Positions 15,706 through 24,384 of a stretch of DNA of 40,716 nt are shown in pieces (the first letter of the stretch is position 1; each line of letters starts with the position of its first letter). The stretch is from an uncultured Collinsella sp. (GTDB lineage Bacteria; Actinomycetota; Coriobacteriia; Coriobacteriales; Coriobacteriaceae): contig CALAMG010000010.1 in assembly GCA_937925715.1 (NCBI GenBank), forward strand, positions 1 to 40,716. The letters run 5' to 3'. The position numbers were made by a program, and so were the translations under genes. Below the pieces are notes generated by a model that saw only the letters and a program-made list of their open reading frames with translations, was not told the origin of the DNA and did no database searches.

Positions 15706-16392
15706 ATGATCGTCGCCATCGACGGCCCCGCCGGATCCGGCAAGTCCACCATCGCCAAGGAGATCGCCCGTCAGCTTGGCTTTAACAAGCTCGACACGGG
15801 CGCCATGTATCGCGCCGTCACCTTCGCCGCGCTCGACCGCGGCATCGATCTGGATAACGAGGCGGCCATCGACGCTCTCGCCGAGCAGATTGAGATCCGC
15901 TTTACCAACGGCACCGGCGAGGACACGCGCCTGACCATCGACGGCCAAGACGCTTCGGCCGCCATCCGCACCCCGCAGGTCGACGCCAACGTGTCCAAGG
16001 TCTCGGCCTATCCGGGCGTGCGCGCCGCCATGCTCATCCACCAGCGCCGCGCCGCCGAGGACCGCGATATCGTGGCCGAGGGTCGCGACATCGGCACCGT
16101 CGTGTTCCCTAACGCGCAGGTCAAGGTCTTCCTGACCGCCGACCCGCGTGAGCGCGCCCGCCGCCGCGTGCTGCAGCGTCACCAAAACGACGCCCAGCCG
16201 CTCACGTCCGAGCAGCTCGAAGCCGAGGTCGACGAGACCCTCGACGCCCTCAAGCAGCGCGATAAGCTTGACAGCAGCCGCGAGGTCGCCCCGCTCGTGC
16301 CCGCCGAGGACGCCGTGCACGTCGACTCCACCGCCCACACCATCGATGAGGTCGTCTCGATAATCGAGGACCTCATCAACCAAAGGAGGTAG
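15706..16392 (+). CDS. cmk: (d)CMP kinase
   Basis: 228 aa, ribosome site GAAAGGAAG. The P-loop GPAGSGKST (residues 7-15), then DTGAMYRA, EGRDIGTVVFPNA and the lid-region arginines RERARRR are all conserved. It phosphorylates CMP and dCMP with ATP, feeding RNA, DNA and CDP-lipid synthesis. The last point fits its place directly before plsC. Length is normal for the family. It lies 66 bases after the pseudouridine synthase and three bases before plsC. Confidence 0.95.
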   Translation: MIVAIDGPAGSGKSTIAKEIARQLGFNKLDTGAMYRAVTFAALDRGIDLDNEAAIDALAEQIEIRFTNGTGEDTRLTIDGQDASAAIRTPQVDANVSKVSAYPGVRAAMLIHQRRAAEDRDIVAEGRDIGTVVFPNAQVKVFLTADPRERARRRVLQRHQNDAQPLTSEQLEAEVDETLDALKQRDKLDSSREVAPLVPAEDAVHVDSTAHTIDEVVSIIEDLINQRR

Positions 16393-16395
16393 CCC

Positions 16396-17124
16396 ATGCG
16401 CCTGTTTAAGCAGACGCCCGAGGACTATTACAACGCCCCGTACGCCGAGTTTCCCGCGCTCATCCGCGGCACCGTCTTCGTGGTCATGGCAATCCTTTGG
16501 GCTTTCTCCAAGCTCATGTGGCGCTGGAAGGTCGAGGACGCCGATCTGCTGTTTGAGCGCCAGGAAGGCCGCGGCAGCGTGGTCATCTGCAACCACACCT
16601 CGATGGCTGAGCTCTTGGCCGTGGAGACGGCGCTGTTCTTTGGGGGCCGCCGCATTCGTCCCATCTTTAAGTCCGAGTTCGCCAAGAGCAAGATTGTGCG
16701 CTGGGCCTTTAGCCGCGTAGGCGGCATCCCCGTGGAGCGTGGTACTGCCGATATGAAGTGCCTGCGCGCCGCCCAGCATGCGCTGCAGCGCGGCGAGGAC
16801 GTTCTGATCTTCCCCGAGGGCACGCGCATCCGCTCGCGCGAGATCAAGCCCGAGGTCCACGGCGGTTTTGCGCTCATCGCTCAGATGGGCAAGGCGCCCG
16901 TTAACCCGCTCGCCATCTGCGGCTGGTCCGACATCACGCCCTCGGGCAAAAAGATCATGCGTCCCAAGAAGTGCTGGATCCGCGCCGGCAAGGCCGTCTC
17001 GCTTTCCGACGCACCGGCTGGGCTTAAGCGCACGGAGCGCCTGGAATGGTTTGAGTCCGAGGCCATGAACCGCGTCTACGCCATGCGAGACGAGCTGTGC
17101 GCCGAGCATCCGGGCAGGTTCTAG
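16396..17124 (+). CDS. plsC: 1-acyl-glycerol-3-phosphate acyltransferase family protein
   Basis: 242 aa with a strong AAAGGAGG site. An N-terminal hydrophobic helix (about residues 23-40) anchors it at the membrane. The acyltransferase blocks are NHTSMAE, GGIPVERG and FPEGTR. The family motif is H-x4-D; here the sixth position is Glu (NHTSMAE), a conservative but unusual change of the catalytic acid. It should convert lysophosphatidic acid to phosphatidic acid, using the product of PlsY, whose gene is four genes further on. Substrate choice among acyl acceptors is not certain. Confidence 0.85.
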   Translation: MRLFKQTPEDYYNAPYAEFPALIRGTVFVVMAILWAFSKLMWRWKVEDADLLFERQEGRGSVVICNHTSMAELLAVETALFFGGRRIRPIFKSEFAKSKIVRWAFSRVGGIPVERGTADMKCLRAAQHALQRGEDVLIFPEGTRIRSREIKPEVHGGFALIAQMGKAPVNPLAICGWSDITPSGKKIMRPKKCWIRAGKAVSLSDAPAGLKRTERLEWFESEAMNRVYAMRDELCAEHPGRF

Positions 17125-17126
17125 CC

Positions 17127-18026
17127 ATGAGCGAGAACGTGACGAACACCACCGCGACTGTGTCCGGCCAGGCAACCGCGCCTACCATCGAGATCGCCGC
17201 CCACGCCGGCACTTGCTACGGCGTACAGCGTGCGCTCGATATGGCGCTGGCCGCTGCGCCGCAGGCAGAGGAGTGCACTCAAGTTCACACCTTGGGGCCG
17301 CTCATCCATAACCCCATCGTGGTGCGCGAGCTTGCTGAGGCAGGCGTCGGTCTGGCCGACACCTTGGACGACGCCGCAACCGGCACCGTGATCATCCGCG
17401 CCCACGGCGTGGTGCCGCAGGTAATCGATGCTGCCCGCAAGCGCGACCTTACCGTGGTCGACGCCACCTGCCCCTACGTGAAGAAGGTCCATGTGGCAGC
17501 CGAGCGCCTGGTGCGCGAGGGCTACCGCGTGATCGTCGTGGGCGAGCCAGGCCACCCCGAGGTCGAGGGCATTCTGGGCCACGCCGGCAATGATGCGCAG
17601 GTCGTGAGCTGTTCCGCCGACGCCGATGCCCTGTCGCTCAAGGGCAAGGTGGGCCTCGTTGTGCAGACCACTCAGACCGCGCAGAACCTCGCCGAAGTCG
17701 TGGCCGCTATCACCCCGCGCGTGCAGGAGTTGCGTGTGATCAACACCATCTGCGCCGCCACGAGTGAGCGTCAACAGGCAGCAGCCACACTTGCCAACCG
17801 CTGCGACTGCATGGTCGTCGTGGGTGGCAAGAACTCGGGCAACACCCGCCGCCTGGCGCAAATTTGCGCAGACGCCTGCGAGCGCACGTATCACATCGAG
17901 GAAGCTTCCGAGCTCCAGGCCGCTTGGTTTGCCGAGGCGCGCCACATCGGCATCACCGCTGGAGCCTCCACCCCACAAGAACACATCGAACGCGCCGTCG
18001 CGCGCATCAAGGAGCTTTGCCGCTAA
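17127..18026 (+). CDS. ispH: 4-hydroxy-3-methylbut-2-enyl diphosphate reductase
   Basis: 299 aa from ATG 17127, two bases after plsC. The three cluster-binding cysteines are visible in AGTCYGV (Cys30), ATCPYVKK and INTICAATSERQ. GPLIHNP and RAHGV are also conserved. IspH is the iron-sulfur enzyme that ends the MEP pathway, giving IPP and DMAPP for isoprenoids. A short polar N-terminal extension precedes the usual start of the domain. Presence of ispH implies the MEP route here. The cysteine desulfurase encoded later in the same block could supply its cluster. Confidence 0.95.
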   Translation: MSENVTNTTATVSGQATAPTIEIAAHAGTCYGVQRALDMALAAAPQAEECTQVHTLGPLIHNPIVVRELAEAGVGLADTLDDAATGTVIIRAHGVVPQVIDAARKRDLTVVDATCPYVKKVHVAAERLVREGYRVIVVGEPGHPEVEGILGHAGNDAQVVSCSADADALSLKGKVGLVVQTTQTAQNLAEVVAAITPRVQELRVINTICAATSERQQAAATLANRCDCMVVVGGKNSGNTRRLAQICADACERTYHIEEASELQAAWFAEARHIGITAGASTPQEHIERAVARIKELCR

Positions 18027-18028
18027 CC

Positions 18029-19471
18029 ATGGACCAGACCGTACCCGCATACGCCGCCGAGGTGGCCGATTACGGGCGCAGCCGCGACCCCGAGCCGGGT
18101 GAGGGCGCGCTCGTTAAGAATGTGCGTCCCGAATCGCCCGCATGGGATGTGGGTATCGAGCCGGGCATGCGCGTGCTCACGGTCAACGGTGAGGCGCTCA
18201 CCGACATGATCGTATGGCTTTGGGAGGCCGACGACGACACCGTTGATTTGGAGGTATTCGACCCGCGCGACGGCACCGTCACCCCCGTCGAGCTCGACCG
18301 CTTCCCGGGCGAGGACTGGGGTTTGGAGTTCGATGGCCCCATCTTCGACGGCATGCGTACCTGCGTAAACGCCTGCGTGTTCTGCTTTATGACCATGTTG
18401 CCCAAGGGTGGCCGCTCCACGCTCTATATTCGCGACGACGACTACCGCCTGAGCTTTTTACAGGGCAACTTCGTCACGCTCACGAACCTCACCGACGAGG
18501 ACGTGCAAAACGTCATCCAACGCAACATGAGCCCCATGAACGTATCGGTCCATGCCGTGAGCCCCGACGTCCGCCGTCGTATGATGGGCCGCAACGCCCA
18601 GCGCGGCATGGACGTACTCGAGGCCATCATGGCCGCCGGCATCGAGATTCACGCGCAGATCGTGTTGTGCCCCGGCATGAACGACGGCGAGGAGCTGGAA
18701 AAGACCCTGCGCTTTTGCGAGGAGCACGAGCAAATCACAAGCCTGGGCATTGTGCCGCTCGGTTTTACCAAGCATCAGAACCGCTTTAGCTGGTCATACA
18801 GCGACAAGCCCGAACTGGCGCGCGAGACCATTGCCATGATCCGTCCCTACCAGGACCGCGCCTTCGAGCGTTTTGGCCGCCACACCTTCCAGATGAGCGA
18901 CGAGTTCTACCTGGACGCCGGCATCGATCCGCCCGAGGCGGACTTTTACGACGGCTATCCGCAGTACTACGACGGTATCGGCATGATCCGCTCATACCTA
19001 GACGAGACGGACGATGTGCTTGCCGCCGATGCCGAGCGACTGGCCCGCGTCCGCGAGGCCATCGCCGCTCGCAGCCAGCACCTGCTGTGCCTCTCGGGCG
19101 CCAGCGCACGCGACACCGTGGCACGTTTCGTGGAATCGCCGCAGGGGCTCGCCGGCACCGTCACGGCCATCAAGAATCGCTACTTTGGCGGCAACGTGGA
19201 CGTGACCGGCCTCATCGTCGCCTGCGACATTCTGGAACAGCTGCCGCAGGACCTCTCGGGGGTTATGCTCTTTGTGCCTAAGCTCATGTTCAACGCTGAC
19301 GGCATGACGCTTGACGAGTATCATCGTGACGATTTACTCGCAAGCCTTACCAGTCGCGGCGCCGAGGTTCATGTGGTGTCGACCATGCCGCATGAGCTGC
19401 TCGATACCCTGGAGCACATCCTTGGCATTATGCCTGCCGACTCTAACACTTCCACTGACCCTACCCATTAA
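18029..19471 (+). CDS. DUF512 radical-SAM-like iron-sulfur protein with PDZ-like N-terminus
   Basis: 480 aa. I use ATG 18029, two bases after ispH; the frame is open further upstream but overlaps ispH. The first ~90 residues resemble a PDZ domain (SPAWDVGIEPGMRVLTVNGEAL). Then comes CVNACVFCF with a C-x3-C-x2-C motif (Cys112, Cys116, Cys119), like radical SAM enzymes, followed by a barrel-like region and the C-terminal DUF512 domain. This family regularly sits next to der in Gram-positive and actinobacterial genomes, suggesting a link to ribosome assembly or a cofactor task. The reaction is unknown. No membrane segments. Confidence 0.85.
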   Translation: MDQTVPAYAAEVADYGRSRDPEPGEGALVKNVRPESPAWDVGIEPGMRVLTVNGEALTDMIVWLWEADDDTVDLEVFDPRDGTVTPVELDRFPGEDWGLEFDGPIFDGMRTCVNACVFCFMTMLPKGGRSTLYIRDDDYRLSFLQGNFVTLTNLTDEDVQNVIQRNMSPMNVSVHAVSPDVRRRMMGRNAQRGMDVLEAIMAAGIEIHAQIVLCPGMNDGEELEKTLRFCEEHEQITSLGIVPLGFTKHQNRFSWSYSDKPELARETIAMIRPYQDRAFERFGRHTFQMSDEFYLDAGIDPPEADFYDGYPQYYDGIGMIRSYLDETDDVLAADAERLARVREAIAARSQHLLCLSGASARDTVARFVESPQGLAGTVTAIKNRYFGGNVDVTGLIVACDILEQLPQDLSGVMLFVPKLMFNADGMTLDEYHRDDLLASLTSRGAEVHVVSTMPHELLDTLEHILGIMPADSNTSTDPTH

Positions 19472-19481
19472 AGGAGTGCAG

Positions 19482-20816
19482 ATGAAACCTATCGTCGCCG
19501 TCGTCGGACGCCCCAACGTGGGCAAGTCCACGCTCGTTAACCGCCTGGCCCAGACCTCGGACGCCATCGTCCATGAGTCCCGCGGCGTCACGCGCGACCG
19601 CTCGTATCACACGGCCGATTGGAACGGCCGCGAGTTCACCATCGTCGACACGGGCGGCATCGAACCGCTCAAGAGCGATGACGTCTTCGCCACTTCCATT
19701 CGCGACCAGGCCCTCGCCGCCGCCGAGGAAGCCGCCGTCATCCTGTTTGTGGTCGACGGCCGCACCGGCGTCACCGAGGAGGACGAGTCGGTCGCCCGCA
19801 TGCTCAAGCGCTCCGACAAGCCGGTCTTTCTGCTGGTAAACAAGCTCGACAACCCCGATCGCGAGAACGACAGCATCTGGGAGTTCTATTCCCTCGGCAT
19901 CGGCGAGCCCACGCCGCTCTCGGCCCTGCATGGCCATGGCACGGGCGACCTGCTCGACGATATCGTGGCCCTGCTTCCGGAGGAAGAGGACGAGGTCGCC
20001 GATGAGTTCCCCGACGCGCTGAACGTCGCCATCATCGGCCGCCCCAATGCCGGTAAGTCCTCGCTGTTCAACCGCATCCTGGGCGCCGACCGCTCCATCG
20101 TGTCCAACATTGCAGGCACGACGCGCGACGCCATCGACACCGTCGTGGAGCGCAACGGCAAGCACTACCGCATGGTCGACACCGCGGGCATTCGCAAGAA
20201 GAGCACCGTGTACGAAAACATCGAGTACTACTCGATGGTCCGCGGCCTGCGCGCCATCGATCGCGCCGACGTGGCGCTGCTCGTCGTCGACGCCTCCGTG
20301 GGCGTTACCGAACAGGACCAGAAGGTCATGGGTCTTGCCATCGAGCGCGGCTGCGCCATCGTTGTGCTGCTCAACAAGTGGGATCTGCTCGACGACGACC
20401 GTAAGCGCGAGGCCTGCATGGAGACCATCGACCGCCGTCTGGGCGTTATGGCTCCCTGGGCCCAGTACCTGCGCATCTCTGCCCTGACCGGCCGCAGCGT
20501 CGAGAAGATCTGGGCGATGGTCGACGCCGCCGAAAAGACGCGCTCGCAAAAGATCAGCACCTCGCGCCTCAACACGTTTCTCACCGACCTGCGCGAGTTC
20601 GGTCATACCGTGGTGGACGGCAAGCGCCGCCTGCGCATGCACTACGTGACTCAGACGGGCGTCAACCCGCCGACGTTCACGTTCTTCGTCAACCACAGCG
20701 ATCTGGTCAACGACACCTACCAGCGCTACGTGGAGAACCGCATGCGCTCGACCTTCGACTTTGCCGGCACACCCATTCGACTCTTCTTTAGGAAGAAGGA
20801 GCAAAAGGATGCATAA
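19482..20816 (+). CDS. der: Ribosome biogenesis GTPase Der
   Basis: 444 aa from ATG 19482 with AAAGGAG upstream. It has two tandem GTPase domains: GRPNVGKST (G1), DTGG and NKLD in the first; GRPNAGKSS, DTAG and NKWD in the second. A C-terminal KH-like domain (TVVDGKRRLRMHYVTQTGVNPPTF) follows. Der (EngA) is essential for 50S subunit maturation. Length and all G motifs are normal. Its last eight bases overlap plsY. Confidence 0.95.
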   Translation: MKPIVAVVGRPNVGKSTLVNRLAQTSDAIVHESRGVTRDRSYHTADWNGREFTIVDTGGIEPLKSDDVFATSIRDQALAAAEEAAVILFVVDGRTGVTEEDESVARMLKRSDKPVFLLVNKLDNPDRENDSIWEFYSLGIGEPTPLSALHGHGTGDLLDDIVALLPEEEDEVADEFPDALNVAIIGRPNAGKSSLFNRILGADRSIVSNIAGTTRDAIDTVVERNGKHYRMVDTAGIRKKSTVYENIEYYSMVRGLRAIDRADVALLVVDASVGVTEQDQKVMGLAIERGCAIVVLLNKWDLLDDDRKREACMETIDRRLGVMAPWAQYLRISALTGRSVEKIWAMVDAAEKTRSQKISTSRLNTFLTDLREFGHTVVDGKRRLRMHYVTQTGVNPPTFTFFVNHSDLVNDTYQRYVENRMRSTFDFAGTPIRLFFRKKEQKDA

Positions 20817-21492
20817 TCCGATTCTGCTGACTGCCATCTGCGCCGTGGTCTCGTTCTTTATCGGGGCGATTCCGTTTGGCCTTATCCTGGGCCGCGTGTT
20901 CAACCACACCGACATTCGCAAGGCAGGCTCCGGCAACATCGGCACCACCAACGCGCTGCGCGTGGCCGGCCCCAAGGTCGCGGCGCTCACGCTGCTGCTC
21001 GACTGCCTGAAGGGCGCCATCTGCGTCCTTATCGCGCGTCCGTTCATCGCGAGCGTGGGCTATGGCTTCCCCGTGAGCATCATGGCTCCCGGTGCCGCCG
21101 GCGACTGGATGCTCGGCGTCATCTGCCTGGCAGCGGTGTGGGGCCACATCTTCTCGCCGTACCTCAACTTCCACGGCGGCAAGGGTATCGCCGTGGGCCT
21201 GGGCGTAATCCTTGCCTGGTACTGGCCCATCGGACTTTCGCTACTGGGCATGTTTATCGTGGCCGTCGCCATCACCAAATTTGTGTCGGTGGGCTCGCTT
21301 GCCGCCGCCATCGGCCTTCCCATCGCCGCTTGTGCGGTCTTTCCGTACAGCAGCCTGGGACTTAAGTTTTGCATGGCGATGATCGGCATCACCGTGGTAT
21401 GGGCCCATCGCTCGAATATCCAAAAGCTCATGGCTGGTAAGGAGTCAAAGCTCTCGTTTACCAAGCGCGTCACCGAGCCCGACGATAAGTAG
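20809..21492 (+). CDS. plsY: Acyl-phosphate:glycerol-3-phosphate acyltransferase PlsY
   Basis: 227 aa from ATG 20809, overlapping der by eight bases with AAGGAG upstream. It is a membrane protein with about five helices and the PlsY signatures AGSGNIGTTNALR and NFHGGKGIAVGLG. It transfers acyl groups from acyl-phosphate to glycerol-3-phosphate, the first step of phospholipid synthesis. The next gene, gpsA, makes its substrate, and plsC upstream handles the following step. PlsX, which makes acyl-phosphate, is not in the window. Confidence 0.95.
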   Translation: MHNPILLTAICAVVSFFIGAIPFGLILGRVFNHTDIRKAGSGNIGTTNALRVAGPKVAALTLLLDCLKGAICVLIARPFIASVGYGFPVSIMAPGAAGDWMLGVICLAAVWGHIFSPYLNFHGGKGIAVGLGVILAWYWPIGLSLLGMFIVAVAITKFVSVGSLAAAIGLPIAACAVFPYSSLGLKFCMAMIGITVVWAHRSNIQKLMAGKESKLSFTKRVTEPDDK

Positions 21493-21501
21493 GAGAGAGT
21501 C

Positions 21502-22509
21502 ATGAATGTTGCGCTGATTGGCTCTGGCTCCTGGGGAACCGCCGTCGCCGGCCTTGCCGCCGCGCGAGCCGAGCACGTGACCATGTGGGCCCATAGCGAG
21601 CAGACGGCCTCCGGCATTAACGGCGAGCACCGCAACCCCCGCTACCTTGTGGGCTACAAGCTGCCCGGCAACGTCGTCGCCACGACGGACCTGGCGCAGG
21701 CGCTCGACGGTGCCGAGGCCATCATCTTTGCCGTTCCTTCGACGCACCTTCGCAGCGTATGTCATCAGGCAGCACCCTTCATCGCCGCCGATACCCCGGT
21801 GCTCTGCCTCACGAAGGGCATTGAGCCCGAGTCCGGCCTGCTCATGAGCGAGGTCATTGCCAGCGAGATCGGCAACGAGGCGCGCGTGGCGGCGCTCTCC
21901 GGCCCCAACCATGCCGAGGAGATCTGCCGCGGCGGGCTTTCTGCCGCCGTCATCGCCAGCAAAGACCTGCAGATAGGGGAGACCTTTAAGGACCTGCTCC
22001 TATCCACGGCCTTCCGCATCTACCTGTCGCAGGACATGACCGGCGTCGAGGTTTGCGGCGCCATGAAAAACGTCATCGCCATCGTGTGCGGCATCTCCGC
22101 CGGCACCGGCGCGGGCGACAACACGCTCGCCCTTATCATGACGCGCGGCCTGGCCGAGATCAGCCGACTGGTGCACGCCCGCGGCGGTCAAGCTATGACC
22201 TGCATGGGACTTGCCGGCATGGGCGACCTCATTGCCACCTGCACCTCGGAGCACTCGCGCAACCGCACCTTTGGCTACGAGTTTGCCCACGGCGTGTCGC
22301 TCGACGAGTATCAGACGCGCACGCATATGGTGGTCGAGGGCGCCGTCGCGGCCCGCAGCGTCAGCGAGCTTGCCCGTTCACTGGGCGTAGACATTCCGCT
22401 CACCTTTGCCGTGGAGCAAACGCTCTACAACGGTGTTACTTTGGATAGGGCGCTCGAGATTCTTACCGATCGCGTCCCTTCTCAAGAGTTCTACGGACTC
22501 ACCGACTAG
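21502..22509 (+). CDS. gpsA: NAD(P)-dependent glycerol-3-phosphate dehydrogenase
   Basis: 335 aa, ribosome site AGGAGAG. The N-terminal Rossmann motif is GSGSWGTAVAG (residues 7-17). LTKGIEPESGLLMSEV, LSGPNHAEEI and the catalytic-lysine region CGAMKNVIAIVCGISAG are conserved. It reduces dihydroxyacetone phosphate to glycerol-3-phosphate for PlsY. Length is normal. It lies nine bases after plsY, a common order. Confidence 0.95.
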   Translation: MNVALIGSGSWGTAVAGLAAARAEHVTMWAHSEQTASGINGEHRNPRYLVGYKLPGNVVATTDLAQALDGAEAIIFAVPSTHLRSVCHQAAPFIAADTPVLCLTKGIEPESGLLMSEVIASEIGNEARVAALSGPNHAEEICRGGLSAAVIASKDLQIGETFKDLLLSTAFRIYLSQDMTGVEVCGAMKNVIAIVCGISAGTGAGDNTLALIMTRGLAEISRLVHARGGQAMTCMGLAGMGDLIATCTSEHSRNRTFGYEFAHGVSLDEYQTRTHMVVEGAVAARSVSELARSLGVDIPLTFAVEQTLYNGVTLDRALEILTDRVPSQEFYGLTD

Positions 22510-22527
22510 CGCAGAAAGGCTACTACC

Positions 22528-23199
22528 ATGGGTTCCATCAAAATCGCTCCATCCGTCCTTTCGGCCGACATGGCCAACCTCAAGGGCGAGCTCGACAAGA
22601 TCGCCGGCGCCGACTACGTGCACTTTGACGTTATGGACGGTCACTTTACCGGCAATCTCACCTTTGGCGTCGATATCCTCAAGGCCGTCAAGCGCTCCAC
22701 CGATGTACCGGTCGACGCACACCTGATGGTATCGAACCCCGACGAGACAGTCGATTGGTATGCCGACGCCGGTGCCGACATGATCACCGTGCACTACGAA
22801 GCTTCCACGCACCTGCACCGCACGCTCACCCATCTGCAGCAGCGCGGCGTCAAGGCTGGCGTGGTGCTCAACCCCGCCACCCCCGTGTGCGTACTCGAGA
22901 GCATCATCGACGTCGTCGATATGGTGCTGCTGATGAGCGTGAACCCCGGCTTTGGCGGCCAGAGCTTTATCCCGGGCACTATCGCCAAACTGCACGAGCT
23001 CAAGGCCATGTGCGAGCGCCACGGCGTGTCGCCCATGATCGAGGTCGACGGCGGCATTTCTTCCAAGAACATTGCCGAGGTCGTCAAGGCTGGTGCCAAC
23101 GTTCTCGTGGCCGGCTCCGCCGTATTTAAGTCCGAAGATCCCGCCGCCGAGGTTGCGCTGCTGCAGAAGCTGGGCAATGAGGCCGCACAGGAGGCATAA
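22528..23199 (+). CDS. rpe: Ribulose-phosphate 3-epimerase
   Basis: 223 aa, a TIM barrel. Conserved parts are APSVLSADMANL, HFDVMDGHF (metal-binding His and Asp), VDAHLMV and VNPGFGGQSF, then EVDGGIS. It interconverts ribulose-5-phosphate and xylulose-5-phosphate in the pentose phosphate pathway. It lies 18 bases after gpsA and six before the cysteine desulfurase. All catalytic residues appear intact. Confidence 0.95.
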   Translation: MGSIKIAPSVLSADMANLKGELDKIAGADYVHFDVMDGHFTGNLTFGVDILKAVKRSTDVPVDAHLMVSNPDETVDWYADAGADMITVHYEASTHLHRTLTHLQQRGVKAGVVLNPATPVCVLESIIDVVDMVLLMSVNPGFGGQSFIPGTIAKLHELKAMCERHGVSPMIEVDGGISSKNIAEVVKAGANVLVAGSAVFKSEDPAAEVALLQKLGNEAAQEA

Positions 23200-23205
23200 A
23201 CCCTT

Positions 23206-24384
23206 ATGACCGCAGGTCAAAACCGCATACCCGTGAATCTTGACTACGCCGCCTCGACGCCCATGCGCGCCGAGGCGCTCCTTGCGCAGCGCGAATATGA
23301 CGACAGCGAGCTTGCCGGCGTCAACCCCAACTCGCTGCACTCGCTCGGCCGCAAGGCCGCCGCGCGCCTGGAGGTTGCCCGTCGCGAGATCGCCCATAGC
23401 TTTGGCGCACGCGTCCGCCCGTCCGAGATTGTTCTGACCAACGGCGGCACCGAAGCCAACCAGCTGGCGCTGCTCGGTCTTGCCGAGGGCGCTCGTCAGC
23501 GCGATCGCAAGCGCGATCGTGTAATCGTTTCGGCCATCGAGCACGATTCGATTCTGGACAACCTGCCGCTGCTGCGTGCCGCCGGCTTTACCGTCGACCT
23601 GGTGCAGCCCTGCCGCGCGGGCTACATTGAGCCTGCCACGCTTGTCGAGCTGCTAGGCGACGACGTGGCGCTCGTAAGCATTATGGTCGCCAACAACGAG
23701 ACCGGCGTGGTTCAGCCCATCCGCGAGCTTGCCGCTGCTGCACATGCCGCCGGCGCCCTGTTCCACACCGATGCCATCCAGGGCTATCTGCATATTCCGC
23801 TCGACGCCACCGAGCTGGGCGTCGATGCTATGTCCGTCGCGGCCCACAAAATTGGCGGTCCTGTGGCATCCGGCGCGCTCTACGTTAAGACCCGCACGCC
23901 ACTGCGCCCCCGCATCTTTGGCGGCGGACAGGAAGCCGGACGTCGCGCCGGCACGCAGGACCTGCGTACACAGCTGGCTTTTGCCGCTGCCGCCCGCACG
24001 TTGGCGCCCCGCGTGGCCCAGGAGCGTACAACGCTGCAGGCCTTATCCGACAAGCTCTACGCCACGCTTACGGCCCATCCGCGCATTCACGCCACCATGG
24101 GCGACTACGCGCATGCCGACCGTCTGCCCGGCATGGTATCGATCTACATTGACGGCATGGACTCCGAGGAGCTCATCATCAAGCTCGACGCCGCCGGCTT
24201 TGAGGTGTCGGCAGGCTCGGCATGCTCGAGCGGCAGCATGGACCCGAGCCATGTTCTCAGCGCCATGGGCATTGGTCGCGAGCAGGCATTGGGCGCTCTG
24301 CGTATCTCGTTTGATGACCGTGTGAACCCTGTCGACCTGGACGAGTTTGCCCAGACGCTGCTCTCGATTGTGGGTGCCGCATGA
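23206..24384 (+). CDS. Cysteine desulfurase, NifS/IscS-like
   Basis: 392 aa, a class V PLP enzyme. NLDYAASTPMR at the start, NGGTEANQLAL, NNETGVVQP, HTDAIQGY and AAHKIGGPVASG (PLP lysine) are all present. The active-site cysteine lies in SAGSACSSGSMDPSHVL near residue 344, in the short-loop group I context typical of NifS/IscS. It takes sulfur from cysteine for iron-sulfur clusters or tRNA thiolation. In related genomes such genes often lie beside mnmA; none is seen here. It overlaps the next gene by four bases. Confidence 0.9.
   Translation: MTAGQNRIPVNLDYAASTPMRAEALLAQREYDDSELAGVNPNSLHSLGRKAAARLEVARREIAHSFGARVRPSEIVLTNGGTEANQLALLGLAEGARQRDRKRDRVIVSAIEHDSILDNLPLLRAAGFTVDLVQPCRAGYIEPATLVELLGDDVALVSIMVANNETGVVQPIRELAAAAHAAGALFHTDAIQGYLHIPLDATELGVDAMSVAAHKIGGPVASGALYVKTRTPLRPRIFGGGQEAGRRAGTQDLRTQLAFAAAARTLAPRVAQERTTLQALSDKLYATLTAHPRIHATMGDYAHADRLPGMVSIYIDGMDSEELIIKLDAAGFEVSAGSACSSGSMDPSHVLSAMGIGREQALGALRISFDDRVNPVDLDEFAQTLLSIVGAA

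Noticed and set aside
19461..21047. Long reverse-strand open frames opposite core genes, for example 19461-21047, 10605-11999, 15682-17175 and 22378-23544
   Set aside because: They mirror GC-rich codon use of the real forward genes (Der, ABC-F, Cmk/PlsC, GpsA/Rpe), are Val/Leu/Gly/Arg-rich and lack start signals.
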